DNA of 64,000 nt, taken from NCBI GenBank assembly GCA_900491605.1, contig UESW01004577.1, forward strand, positions 214,142 to 278,141. The letters are read 5' to 3'. The position numbers and the translations under genes were made by a program. This document shows positions 22,166-35,802 of this stretch, in pieces. The first letter of the stretch is position 1, and every line of letters starts with the position of its first letter. A model generated the notes under the pieces. The model was not told where the DNA came from. It did not search any database and saw only the letters and a list, made by a program, of their open reading frames with translations. This stretch comes from Calamus simplicifolius (Eukaryota; Streptophyta; Magnoliopsida; Arecales; Arecaceae).

Positions 22166-25100
22166 TATATATATTGTAATATTAAAGTAATGTTGAGAAA
22201 AAAGATAATTATTTTTAGTAGAAAATGAGACACCTCTAAATTGGTAATTTTAGAATTTAGCAAGATTTTTTTTATTTTTTAAGATAAGATTAAATTTTAT
22301 TTAAATTAAGTGTGATGATGAGGTATCAAAAAACCAGGATAGGATTAAATTTTAATAATAAAAAGTAAAAACAACGCCGTAATGTTGGAGTGATTTTTTT
22401 TTTAAATTGTCTGCATTATTATTATATATATAATGTACGTATGTATATATAAAACTTTTATACGGAAATCTTTTGTCAGATTTGTTGATGGTGTTAATGC
22501 ATTAGTACACTAAATATTATCATTTTTTGTATTATATTTTTGATAAATTCGCATAAATAATAAAAATATAATAAATTTTGAAGAAGCGGTCTACTTCGTT
22601 GCACCACAGACTTCAGAACGCCTTCATCCGGTCGCAAATTAAATGACCCTGCGAGCTGAATTATTCCGGGAATAACTGGCGGCCTCGAAGTCCTCATCGC
22701 TTGATTATTCCCAAAAAAAAAAAAAAAAAACCAACAAAGCATCAAAATTTTAGTCTTACAAACTTTTTTTATGTCATCCAATGCATTCGGCCATTCGTTT
22801 TGTTGGCGTTGTTGTTGTGGGCTCTGGCCATGTGCCATCCGGTCCTCCTGGGCGCCATCATGATTCGTGGGGGGTGCAGGCAGGCATTCCCATCATGGCT
22901 CCTATTCCGTCGCCCCGCTAGATGCCAATCCGAATTGTACCTTAAAAGAAAGAAAAAGGCGAGGCAAAGGGATGTCTTCCCAAAAGCGTCAGAGCTTTGT
23001 TCCTCTTCCATAATCATGACGTTTTAACTGTTAACGTGTCATTCCCCCTCCGGATGGGCGGCATTGACGCCGAAACGTGCTGTCTCGCCTACTTTGAGAC
23101 TCGTGCTGGGAAAAGGGAGCAATGCTAGCTCTACTGCTACTGGGTGGCAAATTTCGATGAGAGGCCTGTGCGTGTTAGGTCTCGCCGTGAATGCAAATCG
23201 GATTATCGGCGGGAAGCAAGGCTTTTAAAAGCTGCGTCGACGCCGGTAGCCCTCCTGCAAGGTGGCGCAGGAGCTGAGAACTCAAATAATCCACATCGTC
23301 TTGAAGAAGTTTGAAAAACATAAATAAATAATAATAATAATTTATTAGGTTCAGATATATTTAAAAACATCAATTTTAAATATATTCATCAAGTCTATAT
23401 ATCCCTTCCTTCCTCTTTTTTTAAAGTTTAATATTTAAATATAAAAAAAATTCAAAAAAATTTTATGGACAGACAAGCACTGAACTCATGATCAACTTTG
23501 ACATAAAGATTTATATTCTTGAATAGGGTTGGACTTAAATGTAATCACTGGTCAATTTATAGGTTTATTTTTAGTATTTAAGTCTATAAAAATATTAAAT
23601 TGGCTTGCATGGATTGGATGGCCATGTAATCACTGGTCAGCTCCAATGATGTTATTGATTTAAACTTTATTCGTTAAATTTAAATTTTTGATAATAAAAT
23701 CTTAGTCAAAATAGATGATATTTGACATATATTTATTATATTGAGTATAAATATAATTGAATTTCGATCAAGATGGAAATACAGGTCAAAAGAGAGAGAG
23801 AGAGAGAGAGTTTTGGGTCATTTGATAACATGAGGGTTTATGAAATTATTTTATCTTTTCTATATATTAGTCTAAAGTTTTTGATGCATCATGGCCAAGT
23901 TTGTTATCATCTTCCTCCACTTCGTCCTGCTTTGTATTATCTTATCCAAAAAAAAAAAAAAAGTTAAACTTATTAATAATTATATAGACTGTCATTAGCC
24001 TCAAAACGAAACGAAGGACTTGTAGGCTTTTAAAAGTAAGTCAGGACGAAAAATCTAAACGCCGTTATTTTTGTACTGCTTTTCTCTGCTCTCAAGTCTC
24101 AGAATATTTAATAATTTTGTGTACTTTTCTTTAACCCTCGCCATAATTAACGAGAAGTTCGATCTCCCGTCTCCCTACCTGAAGACCAATGCATATACCC
24201 GAATCAGTGAAAAAGTATCAAGAATAAATAACTAATAAGATATTAATTTTTTTAATGAGCTCTTGCTACGTTAATAAGGGTCTATCTGCCCTACTTTTAT
24301 GATATAATTTTTAAAAATCGAACTTGTATTTCCTGTACAGCGTTTATGTTTGATGCTTTTATCTGCTCATTTTACTCATGAAACATTAACGGATAGAAGC
24401 ATCATAGCGATCATAAATGCATGCCTTCTCTTTATAATCATTTATTAATTGATTAAATAGTATTAATTACGGTGTTTGATGTTGTACGCTTGGAACTGGA
24501 CAGTCTCGAGTCCTTCGCCCCCAAGATTTCCTACTTCCCCCTGAACACCAAGGTCTCTTTGTCCTCTCTGTCTACAGGTGGGTATACTAATGTGCTAACT
24601 TTTGCCCTTGGACCTCCGGTTTCTCATTGCCACATTGCTTTAGAGCTGGGAGACAGTGGAAGGTGTATTCAATATTTTTATGGCCCTGGGTACGTCCTTA
24701 TACTCCTTGTTTAATTAAAGAATCTCTCTTTTGGGAAGTAGGAATCCAAGCTTCTTAGAATGATTAGTAATTGAGTTGTTCAAAAGTACTACCAATGGTA
24801 TAAAACTACCCACCTGGATTTCATTAGGTCGGTAGGAGAACTCATTATATAATCATCATGTGTAAGCTTGTTGCTTCACTAATTTTGGATATGAGGTGGC
24901 TTCTATTGTGAGACTGGTAGCAGTCTGCCAAGCATCCATCCCCACAAAAAATAAATATCTTAAAAAATTAGATTTTAGTTGGGTTTGTAGCACTGAGCAC
25001 AAGGAGGGACGAGGCATCACAATTTTGTATTAAAAGAAGAGCAATTCAGAAGTTTGCATGCAGGCATGCATGCGAGAGATAAATGGATGGATAGCTTCAG

Positions 25101-26430
25101 TTGTTGAATGGTAGTGAATGAAGTAAATTCGCAGTCGAGTGGTTGGTTCTCTCTCTCAGCTTCAATTTGTTCCTCTTGTCAAGATGTCGGCAACCTCAGT
25201 GATTGATTTGAAAGCCCATTTAGTTCCTGGGATGAACTTTTGGTTGGATATACGTCACAACTACTATAGCCTAGACTTGCTGTCTAAATGCTTCGTAGGG
25301 CGTAGATCCTTTCTTTTTGTTCCCCCGTTCCTACCAAATGGTTGTTGATTCGACGACAAGAAAGCCAGCGATGTGAGTTACTGGCTGTTTGACCACAAAA
25401 TAGCACCAAATAAAATAAAATAAAATAAAATATCTTCTCAGCAAAACTTGAAGTAAGACAAGGATCGGATGCAGCCAATTCATATTATTCATAATATAAG
25501 CATGAAGTTTTAATTTATCTCCTTGAGTTCATCGCCTACTACCACTTTGTTTTACTTTGAATCTCATCAAAATCAAAGAAATAAATATCAGAGTTTCTCT
25601 TATAATTTTACATTCATAAAACTAAGGTTTCAAATGATGAGAGAGAATAAAAATTAGAATGATCTTTGGAAAGAATGCGATTGAATATTTTATTATTTAA
25701 TTTTGCCTCAGAAAAAAGTTTTTCCAGTAGTGCAGTGGTTATGAAAGCTACTGAAAATTTATGCAGGTGGATTTTGGTTGGCCCAATAATCTTGGCCGTA
25801 TATTAACACTTTGTCTGCATGTTGTTTGTATATGGGGCAGTATAATTGAAAGAAAACAGGACAGTTTACAAGCTAGTGACTGCGGTGCAGCAAAGCGAGG
25901 GGAGTCGAGGGAAATCGAGAGCTCAAAGATACTACAACCCTTTTTTTTTTTGAAATTTTTTTTTTTATCATGGCGACATTTGGCGGGTCAAAAGCCACTC
26001 CTATGTCTGCATTCCCGTCCAAGTAATAATCATTATTATTTCCAGAAGATCTGAGGCTCGTGACCAGGGTTTGTTCTTTTAACCCGGGGAACTTGGAAAC
26101 CGCGTTCGTGTGTTTTGCTTTAAACTCTGGAGACTGCGTGTGTTTTGCTTTAAACTCCGGGCGGCCTCCCAACAATCTCCAGATGACCGACCCCTTGAGA
26201 GGGAGGTGGGGGAGCAAGCCACAGTGATGGAGTGAGAGAAGGAGGGTCGAGTTGAGTTAATGGCTAGAGACTTTTGTCCTCTTGTTGCTGAGGGTTAGGC
26301 AAGGGTGGTGGAAACTTACATGTCCTCATCCTGCTGAGTTTAACAGCAAAGAGAAAGAAAGGCTTGTTTGCTTCTTTCTTTTATATTTCAGAAGAGGAGA
26401 AGCGCAGCTGAGAAGGTGAAAGGAAGGAAA
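22166..26430. other. Spacer upstream of the transcription factor gene
   Basis: Mostly AT-rich with a GC-richer patch at 22.6-23.3 kb. It contains a GA microsatellite (23790-23810) and several A or T runs. Short open frames at 22.5-23.0, 24.5-24.7, 25.1-25.3 and 25.8-26.2 kb show no motif I recognise. The last ~200 bp before 26431 are GA-rich and probably include the 5' leader of the next gene. At 26108-26162 a ~29-bp motif (GTGTGTTTTGCTTTAAACTC) is duplicated in tandem. Confidence 0.5.
23790..23810. repeat. (GA)n microsatellite
   Basis: Ten to eleven uninterrupted AG units. Confidence 0.95.
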
Positions 26431-29106
26431 ATGGGGAGCTGTGGAAGGAATGGGGCAGTGAGGCAGTATATAAGATCCAAAGTTCCTCGCTTGAGGTGGA
26501 CACCGGATCTCCATCACTGCTTTGTTCAAGCTATTGAAAGGCTTGGAGGCCAAGACAGTATGCCTTCTTCTACCTATGTCTTCTCCGATTTGTTTTTTTT
26601 TTTTTTTTTTTAACTCCTTGTGTGTCTCCTTGTGATGTTTTCTTCCTCTTTGTTGGCTTGAGTCTTCTCCTAAGGCTTTCATGCGCATTGTCTATGGGGT
26701 CTTATCTACCAAAAGGATATATATATATATATTTAAAAAATATTGCTTACTGATGTTCTTGCAGAGGCCACACCTAAGCTTGTTCTTCAGCTGATGGATG
26801 TAAGGGGGCTAACTATTTCACATGTCAAGAGCCATCTACAAGTAATATATAATCTTTCCATTAAAATTCTATCTTTTTTTCCCTCCATTTTACGGGATAA
26901 CAAGGATATGTTGTTTTCCTATCAGATGTATAGAAGCATGAGGAACGACATTGGCAAACAAGGTATGGAAACGTATTTCCCAACTTTTTGTTAGTTTTAA
27001 TGAAGAATATCTTATATGACAACAATTTTTATTCTCTTTAATCACAAGCTCGTAATATTATTTGTACATCATTTGTTATCTTTTATTTTGTTTATTATGA
27101 AGCTAGAGGATCTCTTTCTCCCCCACCTTTTTTTTTTGTTCTTTTTCTGCCACCACTGTGACGACTAGTCAAGAAGTATTATCTTTTTCGCCTTTGGTTG
27201 AGTCTTGTGAAGCTAAACTGGTTTTTCTTATTGTTCTCTGTTTGTCTCTGAAAATTATTTTTTGCATGGTTACCATACATTGGGGTGTGATTTCTCCCTC
27301 CCTAACCATCAAGGGGCAAAAAAATACCACTTCTTCTTTCTTGCAGCCCTTTTTTTTATTAAAAAAGCTTAATAATCTCCAAAGGGGGGAACACACTAAT
27401 AAGATCTGTCTGTTATATGTTGGACTCTTTTGTTGTCTAGAACATCATAAGTCAATCATAAGTTTTGTTAAATTTGTTCTTGAGTAAATAGAATTATTAA
27501 ATCTCAATTCTAGGTTCTATCATACAAAAGGTAATTTAACATAATTAATTTCCATTAACCACCAGGTTTGCAACAGGCTCAAGAGAAGAGACATTCTTGT
27601 GAACATACTGATGGTGGTGCTGATGAGCAAAATGATGATATTCTTTTCTCTCCTTTGAAACCTCAAAAGGAATTCCAGCCTCAGTTAATGTTCTCTCCTC
27701 TTGCCATGAAAAGGTTTGCTATCTAATTGCATTTGGAGAGCATGAAGGCATTTCCCATATCTTCTTCACTTTTCGTTGCCTTTTTCTCTTGCCCTTTCCC
27801 TTTACCTTCTTTTGTCCATGATAAAAATAGGACTCGAATAGAGGGACATGCCATCTCCAGCAGCTTGCAATGCAGCCAAGGAATCTGTGAGACGGTCGCC
27901 TCTCAGTACTGTTTTGATGATTACTTGCAAGCCGTGGCAGTGGAAAGGGGAATAAGGGAGGACTTAAGAAGGCAGAAAGAAGCCATTGAAACAGGGTTCT
28001 TGGCAGGTGATCAGCTTTCTAAGGACAAAGCGGAGGGGCAAATGGAAGAAGACCCTGACCCTTTGAAGGTACAACATAAAAGGCAGAGAGAACCCCTGCC
28101 CACCATGACCCCTAGCTATTCTCCCCCTTCGGACTTTCTATGGGCTTCTATCCTCTTTGGTGTCTTTTCCTCTGGTGTTATTCTTTCCTGTTTTCATCAC
28201 CATCTAGACCAACTTTCATAATTTCGCTGCTTAGGTGAATTTTGATAAGATTGAATGAATGTTGGAACATAGCCTTTAAAGTTCATATACATATAGATTT
28301 AAATTTTAACATTTTATATACTTCGATTTTTCATGACCAGTATCCTTTTTGTTTCACTTATGCTTAAAAGAATTAGATGTTATACCAACGAATTTTTCTA
28401 CATTGACTTGTGCTATCGATGCATTCTCTCTCTCTCTCTCTCTCTCTCTTTTTGCCTGAGAATGCATGGATGCATTCCAGTACGTTTTTTTTTTCATTCT
28501 TCGCTGATTGATAAACACTAACTTTTTATGTCATGCAGTAAAGACACGCTCTGCAGTGAAAAGGGTTATATATATATATATTTTGAAAAATAAGTTGTCA
28601 GAAGATGGGGGAAAGAATCAGAGAACAGTAACATCTAAAAAGGGGGAATAGTAAAGATGTATTTCTCATGCAAATTCTCAAGAAATTTTTGGAGTCTCAA
28701 CCAAATAATGACCCTTATGCATCTAAGTGTAGGTTATCATTCCAACATGAAAATAATTCAAACATTCCATCCATATTCATGACAGGTCTTCGAACTAGAT
28801 GACCAACTTCTCAAGTCTAATGATACCAGAAAGCGGAAGTCCAAGGGGAATGATGAGAAAAGATGCCAATCTTGTCTGTCAGCATCATTTTGTGATGATC
28901 ATGGCATGAAAAGTGAGGAAGTTGATGATTGCTCATTGACGTTATCTCTACCCATGCATCACAATCAGAGGACTAATGCTTCATCTGCAAGCGAGAGCAA
29001 TTCCATCGTCTTATCATCTGTGACTAGAAATTCTGAGCAGTGTTCAGTTTTCTTAGATGAGAGGGGCTTAAATTTGGATCTCTCCATGTCAATATGTGGT
29101 TCTTAA
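26431..29106 (+). CDS. GARP/G2-like MYB-SHAQKYF transcription factor (MOF1-like), probable repressor
   Basis: Six exons join in frame to 315 residues: 26431-26557, 26765-26841, 26926-26962, 27566-27713, 27831-28068 and 28786-29106, all with GT-AG introns. Residues 20-71 form the single MYB-like GARP DNA-binding domain (RLRWTPDLHHCFVQAIERLGG, then KATPKLVLQLMDVRGLTISHV and SHLQMY at 65-70), split over exons 1-3. The N-terminal VRQYIRSKVPRLRWTP resembles plant MOF1-type and KANADI-related proteins, which act in the nucleus. Near the C-terminus are two EAR-type LxLxL motifs, LTLSL (260-264) and LNLDL (304-308), which in plants recruit TOPLESS-type corepressors; repression is therefore inferred. 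Residues 220-229 are basic and could serve as a nuclear signal. The ATG at 26431 is chosen because it starts the conserved region; an upstream in-frame ATG at 26368 would add 21 residues. The exact subfamily is uncertain. Confidence 0.88.
28425..28450. repeat. (TC)n microsatellite in intron 5
   Basis: About 13 TC units inside the last intron of the transcription factor gene. Confidence 0.95.
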
Positions 29107-29574
29107 ATTCGATCATTGTAATTTATTTTCATTTTTTTTTCTTTGGTTGCAATGAGATATTTTGACATAGTTTCATACTTAACATCCCTGCAATCTTTCA
29201 ATGAAATATGTGGCGTTCAGGGTTCTACTCGGGTTTTGCTAAACGTATTTTACTCCGATATTGGATAAGAGTTACAGTACTAAATTGGTCTTTTGGGTTA
29301 ACATTTGAAAGGATGGGAGCAAAGAGTCATGCATGTTGGGGTAAACATGCTACGAAGCCTCCAAATTTTAAGCTGGCACATGGTGGGCATGAACAAACTT
29401 GGTGGGTCATAAAGATGTCATAGAAAGGTGACCTCGGTCATTTCCATAAAAAATCTACATTTTTTTCCCCAAAATATATGCATGCACATAGCATAAATTA
29501 ATGTGTTTGTGCCATTTCTAATACCAAATTTGCATGTCAAATGTATGAATTTTTTTTCTACATCATAGTGGGGG

Positions 29575-29622
<48 letters not shown>

Positions 29623-31849
29623 AAATAATTCTAGTTTCACAATACGGCTGCAAAACCTGGGAGAGATTTTTTTTTAAAAAAAGATATATTTCTTTTTGGG
29701 ATTTTGCACATAAACTCCCTCAAGTATCCTTCTGTATATATTGGAAATGCTTTAATGTTTCTGAGGTATGATCAAATTAGTTACTCCGTGTCAAAATATA
29801 TGACATTGGTAGGTCATCGAGTTGGTGATGAGTTCTATATATATTCAAATGTGTAGTACAAAATTTAAAAATGTTCATTTAGTTATCACTAGACATGTAA
29901 AGAGCCAGCTTTAAACTTTGTTTACAAAGACTCTTTGAACATATAGATCTTCTGTAAAGGGCCTAATTCATCTGCATAGAAGACATATCAAGTATAGGAC
30001 ATCTATGGACAGGCAGGATCATATGCAGTTTTAAAGATGCTAACATGATCTACAACTTGTAGTTGGAAACATCCATAGGCACCAGCACTGGCCTCAGCCA
30101 GCCATCCAGTGTGTTCCAGGACTGGACTTTGTTGGAGGTGAGAAAATATTGCATTCAAGCCTGGACCATGCTAGGAAGCAAATGAAACCTCCTGGTCCAC
30201 CTACAGCCTAACTTGATTGATTGCCTGAACAAATATCAACATAACAAATATGATGAAAGCTTAATCACAAATTTTTCATCACTTGAATAGCCTTATTCAT
30301 GCCAACAATCTTGAATAAAGGATGACCAAAGCTTTCTTCTTTGTTTTTTTTCACCAAAAAAAAAAAAAAAAAGGGATACATGCTGCTGTGCATTGGCCTG
30401 TCTTAAGAACCTAAAATTTGTGGTGCTTGCTAAGAATTTGTTTGTTTCATCCGGTTTATAATTTCTCAAGCAGCACTGCAATAGAGTTCAACAATTAATT
30501 GAAAGGAAGTCATGCTCAGGAAAGATAAAAAAACATAATAAATATTTTCAATCAATCCAACACTAGATTTCAGAAGAGTACAATAATGGACCAGATTTTT
30601 GGTACTACCTACTCTAAAAAGGAGTCATCAATGAGTAGAGGCACCACCAAGTTCAAAATGAACCTAACCTAGCTCAGCTCAATTATTTGAGATCAACTAA
30701 GTAGAAAGTTACAAAGTCATCATTGCATTCAAAAAAAGCCAAAGTAGGGCCTCCAGCCACCAACAGTATCAAGATTAACATTTACCATGGCCAGCTGTGG
30801 GAAGTCCTTGAACAAAGATGTTCTCTTTCTGACTGGTACCTGAAGAAAGAAATTTAAGACACCATCATCACTGCTGTCTTCTTGGTTCTCCTTCTGATTC
30901 TAAGCACCAAGAGAACATTTATCCAACGGTGCAGGCAGGAAGCAGCAAGACAAGTGTGACCCGTGAGCAGGTCTTTTTTTTCCATGCACATGCAATACTA
31001 CATACTGCTGTGTAACTTTATCAGCGTGTTTAGCAATAGAGTTGGCAGTACTCACATTGGAGAAGAATTTCGATGACAGAGAAGAAATCATCTGCTTGTT
31101 AACCCTTTCTCCTTGTTGATACAGAGACGTGGCATGATGGTGATGAAATAATGTGGAAGAACTGACACCCCAACCAAAAATGATCCATGTGGCAAGGGGC
31201 AGCGATGCTACAAGCATGTTTAGCTGGAAAAATTAATGATGGAATCAATACATGCATTGATGTCGTGCACATAAAGAATCTGAGAAAAGTTTCTGGATGC
31301 TTGCGAAATTCAATATGAGGTGACCGAATGAAGTACATGCATCCCCATGAGGTATTATTAGCTGGGTTTGTGTTCAAGATGAGGAAAACACATGAAGTTT
31401 GGTACACCTTTATCCACCCAAAGTTGGTGAGGTTCATATCTCTGCTTTGCTGCTGTCAACTAGAGAGTGAGAATTACTTCAGGGGAATTTTAGATCCACC
31501 ACGCGAGCTTGTTCCAACAGCTTTAACAACTCCAAACACAACCTTGAAGGAAATTGTTTCAATTCACCAAGTCAATCCCTACAGTTGCTGTCCGAAATCT
31601 CCTCTCTATGTCATTAATGCCATTTCTTACCCGACAGCAGGGGGAGGAAAGTGAGGTCTTATTCAGGTGGAGATTTAATATCTACACCTTGCTAGAGTAA
31701 ATGGCATTCAGTGCTGAAACAGAATGATTACAGGCAGAAAGTAGCAGACTGTATACCTCGAAGAACAAAATAATGTACCAACAACATGCCAAAAAAAAAA
31801 AAAAAAAAAAAAAAGAAAAAGAAAACACACACACACAAGCACAACATCA
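29107..31849. other. Spacer with 3' flank of the transcription factor gene
   Basis: The first ~150 bp likely hold the 3' UTR. The compound TC/AC microsatellite is annotated separately. Minus-strand exon-like open sequence at about 30735-31225 is discussed under findings. Other frames show nothing recognisable. Confidence 0.45.
29575..29623. repeat. (TC)n(AC)n compound microsatellite
   Basis: About 12 TC units pass directly into about 12 AC units. Confidence 0.95.
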
Positions 31850-32610
31850 GAACTTGAGACTCCTAGAGCAGATCCTTGCAACAGTCTCCCCTTCACAAGA
31901 TGCAGATCGTCCTCTTTGGAAGATCTTCAAATCAGATGCCTTCACTTTTAAATCTCCAAATCAGATGCCTTCACTTTTAAATCATTCTATTGCTTTCTTC
32001 GGGATGGTGGGGTGAGATGGACTCACCACAAGCCTATTTGAAAAGCTGTGGTCCCATCAAAAGCTCAGATTTTCATGTGGCTGACCCTAAAAAATGGACT
32101 GCATACGGGAGAGCAGATGTTGAGAAAGTGACGGAATGCTAGTAATAGCTGTCCAATATGTGAGGATCCAATGGAAACAAGGTCATACCTGGTCTTCTCC
32201 TGCCCTTATGCTCACTCTATTTGGAGCTTCTTTGAAAACACCCTTTGAATTCGTTCTCCCAAAGAACTTTCTTCATCTCTAGTCATCTTGGAGAACAAGA
32301 GTGATTCCATCGCATGGTGATTGGGTTTGGATCACTTTGTCATAGCAATCTGTTGGCAAATAGGAAAGGAAAGGAATATAAGAATCTTCACTTCAAAAGC
32401 AGTTTCAGCATCATCTTTTATCTGCACTATTCTTCTCCTGAAAAATTCATTGCTTTAGGAAGATTGCAGGAGCCCACAATATTCTGAGAAATATTCTGTA
32501 CCCTGCTTGACCTCCTATTGTAATTTCTTACACCTCATTGATTAATAAAGGCTTGAAGGGTTTCCCCTCCTAATAGCAAGTAAAAAAGAAAAGCAAAAAA
32601 AAGAGGGTTT
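31850..32610 (+). pseudogene. LINE ORF2 C-terminal fragment (zf-RVT) with 3' tail
   Basis: Frames read across stops give LKAQIFMWLTLKNG, then a zinc-finger-like NSCPICEDPMETRSYLVFSCPYAHSIW (about 32060-32232), which is the zf-RVT region of plant LINE ORF2. It ends with TTGATTAATAAAGGCTTGAAG and an A-rich tail (about 32538-32610). Reverse transcriptase motifs are absent, so this is a 5'-truncated copy with stops and frameshifts. A 29-bp stretch (ATCAGATGCCTTCACTTTTA) is duplicated at about 31930-31985. Confidence 0.65.
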
Positions 32611-35315
32611 TGTTACCAATAATTGACGTGGAGGAATATGGCATATCGAGGGAAACAAAGTCCTTTGAAAAAATATTGTCAAATATGGGTGGATGTTAAG
32701 AGATTAAGGCTTATTATTTTGCATGGATATGTAGCTGGTCCCAACTAATTTGGGATTAAGGTTTTGTTATTGTTGTTATTGCAATGTCAAATATGAGTAA
32801 AGTGAACCATTGGACAGATAGAGAGTCAAAAAAATCCATGGGGAGGTAAATGCAATCGCTGACAGGAAGATGAGCAATCACTATGCTATGGTAAACCCAG
32901 ATAACCATCTTCTTTTTAAGCGAGGATGATGTTAATTGATACATGATAAAAAGTATCTAACCATATGAAAACAAGCATGAAGAACTTTTTAGGCATTACA
33001 AATAGTTTTATTAAGATTCTGTGTTCTTTGTCGGAAAAAAAAAGGACCGGATATCTGACACTTCAAAGTTATCAAGAATCATGTCGATTATACTTTTGTG
33101 AAACTAGAGAATATAGACAGGTGTAGGAAGACCAGGCATTTGCGAAGTTGATACAAAATATCATTCAACAGCAGTAATTATTTTTCTCTCATACCTACAT
33201 TTTCTTTTACTTATTTTGTAATATTTCTTGCACCAAGAAGCAAATAAATCACCAAAACTATGCTAGTTTGTCCAACAGAACCTAACCAAACAACAAATTG
33301 AGATAAACAAAACAGGGGAAGATGGCTGTTCATAGGTACAAGTAACAATAGCAGCATAGCTTAGTTCAAGAAGATCCATCACAAGGATTACTTGTCATCT
33401 CGGATGAAATTATTTTAGCAATACTTGAGCTATTTTCACCTTTTCTTTTTAACTTTGAAGTCATGGGTTTCACATAGGTTGCTTATGGCCTCAAAAGAAA
33501 CACTTAAGGTTATAGGTTAGGTTCATTTGTCAATTTAGTCTATTACGAATGATGAACTCCAGGGAACATGTGAAGTTATAAAAAGCAACAATCAATCATC
33601 TTTGACCTCCAGCAATTTGGGTTGGGGAGGATCATCAATGACCATGGGAAGGTTGCAGAAAGTGTGTAATGGTTGCTGGCTGCAATTTCTTAACTAGTCT
33701 TGATGCTACTCACCTATTGCAGGAATGTGCTACTATTAATCTCTCTCATATTTTCTGTGAGGCTAATCAGCCCATATATTGGCTCTTAAAGGAAGGACTT
33801 GCTGGGATTGGCAATGTGTTCTGGACAAACGATTTTTTTTTCTTCAACATGATTCACTTAGCAAATGTGGATAGGAGTGTGAGGTTTTTTTTTTTTTTTG
33901 TTAGAGTTTACCAAATAAAAATTCTATATGGATTGCCTTGTCATAGGTGCTTTTGGGCTTGTGCTTCACAGAGGTGCAATTTGGGCCATGACAATTCATG
34001 ATATAGATCTCTCTTCATAGGCAGTCCATAGAAACAATTTGGCAGGCTGGGCTTGGGTTGGCACAAATAAGAGGCATAAGTAGATGTTAAGTAGAGGTCA
34101 GATAAAACACTAGAATGCAACATAAAACAAACTTTTCTGACTTGATCTGATGCATCTAGACATAAAACAACTGAACAAGCACTTTCCCCTGTTTTAGGAC
34201 CCTTGAACATGTGCTTCAGAATTCCTCCCTGCAACCTGTCCCATGACCCTTTAATTTGTATTCAAGAATTCCCTCTCAGTGGGACCATCAATTGCCAAGA
34301 CGATCAAACCCTCTATAATCTTCCCTCAGTTTGCCCACAAAAGGTGTAATGCTTCATCTCACATCTCTGGTCTGTTGCATTAAAGCTCACACGACAACAC
34401 TACCCAAAATTTTGATCCATATAACTATCCTTTTATACTTTTCCTCAAGAAAAGAACAAGGAAAAAAACACTATCTTTTGATGCATCTTTCTTTTTCCCA
34501 AATAATCTATTTTTTTGACAATAGCAAAGCACTGAAGGTAATATTAAGATGCAATGTAGAGTATCATGCAATATACAAATATCCATTGAAAATTAAACAT
34601 TTAGATAACAGAATGCATGCAAATGTGCAGCATTATATTATATGACCTACGTAATAGTTCTTATAAAGGCATTTGGTGATTGTATAGAGAGTGAACAAAC
34701 ATATGCAATTAACAGAAACAAAAAAGAGGCCCGAAAGGATTGGAACAGTCAAGGTCATCAACACCTCATGAACAAAAAAATAAAAACATCCATCAAAGGG
34801 TTTAGAGAATACAAAGTCAGGAGCATGCAAAATTTTAAAAAGCTGAAAAAGCAAAGAAAGACTTCCTTAATTAACAGCTCGAGCAGAGCATGCTACTCTT
34901 TGAACTAAACTAATGACACAGGACATGCTTATAGAATTATAAAACAGATAGTGGAGCACATTTCTTCACAATCTGAGGCCCCATAGAAGTATAGAACGTA
35001 TCAGTACAATATGCCCTGGACGATATCTGAGAAAGCTTGACCTCCAATCACTTAACAGGCCACAGAGACAGTCTGAAACAGGCCACAGAGACAGTCTGAC
35101 CACCCTTTTAACTAAAGAAAACGCATCTAAATGAACCGATAAGATCTAAAAATTATCATTAAGAAACAAAGAATTGATAGTTTTTGAAATGCCATCACAA
35201 AACACACATTTTTCCTTGTGCCTACCACCCCCCACCATGGGAAGATAAGGAGCTGACCTACAGGACACTGCACATCCACAGACCTTCTCAGAGTTTAAAC
35301 CAAGCACATTTTTCC
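32611..35315. other. Spacer; no supported gene
   Basis: AT-rich DNA with one short LINE-like fragment (about 33660-33870, listed separately). Other open frames at 34.0-34.9 kb have no recognisable motif. Confidence 0.45.
33660..33870 (+). pseudogene. Possible LINE RNase H C-terminal fragment
   Basis: The frame reads LLQECATINLSHIFCEANQP followed by YWLLKEGLAG. This matches the C-terminal H-x-x-REAN...AD.LA..G shape of plant LINE RNase H domains. The fragment is short, the AD pair is lost, and a T-rich tract follows. Identification is tentative. Confidence 0.4.
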
Positions 35316-35318
35316 TAA

Positions 35319-35636
35319 GGTAATGTTTGAAATAGGGAATAAGAGGGGATATCCAGGATATCCCCTCTTATTCCCAAAAGCTATAACTATAAGAGCTGGG
35401 AATAAAGTTAATCAAATGGATTAATCATGGATTATCCCCTCAATTTATTCCCTAGAAAATGTAGAAATAGCTGGTTATCCCTCCAAATAAAGTAAAAAAA
35501 GGTTATCCTATGGATTTACCTTTTTGCATTTGATATTATCAATGGGATAGCCAAGGGATATCCCTAGGAATAGACAGGGGATAAACTCTATCCCGTACAC
35601 TTATCCATGGATAATATTTTTTTCTATCAAACACAC
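35319..35636 (+). mobile_element. Tourist-like MITE, copy 1
   Basis: Begins GGTAATGTTTGAAATAGGG after TAA and ends TATCAAACACAC before TA. The ends form an imperfect terminal inverted repeat, and the TAA flank fits the PIF/Harbinger (Tourist) target preference. The interior has no coding capacity and is full of GGGATAT/ATCCC inverted pieces. Confidence 0.7.
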
Positions 35637-35638
35637 TA

Positions 35639-35688
35639 GGTAGTGTTTGAAATAGGGAATAAGAGGGGATATTTTCTATCAAACACAC
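35639..35688 (+). mobile_element. Tourist-like MITE, copy 2 (50-bp deletion form)
   Basis: Only the left end (GGTAGTGTTTGAAATAGGG) and the right end (TTTCTATCAAACACAC) remain; the interior is deleted. It sits directly between copies 1 and 3 and shares the TA(A) junctions. Confidence 0.7.
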
Positions 35689-35691
35689 TAA

Positions 35692-35799
35692 GGTAGTGTT
35701 TGAAATAGGGGATGAATAGGATATCCCCTCTTATTCCCAAAAGAGGGATAGCAGGGAATAAAGTTAACCAAAGGGATAATCCCTTTCTATCAAACACAC
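35692..35799 (+). mobile_element. Tourist-like MITE, copy 3 (108-bp deletion form)
   Basis: Same ends as its neighbours with a partly deleted interior. TAA separates it from copy 2 (35689-35691) and from copy 4 (35800-35802). Confidence 0.7.
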
Positions 35800-35802
35800 T
35801 AA

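Noticed and set aside
24472..24714. 80-codon frame starting MFDVVRLELDSLESF
   Set aside because: It looks protein-like at first, but I find no family motif, splice-site support or repeat of the sequence elsewhere.
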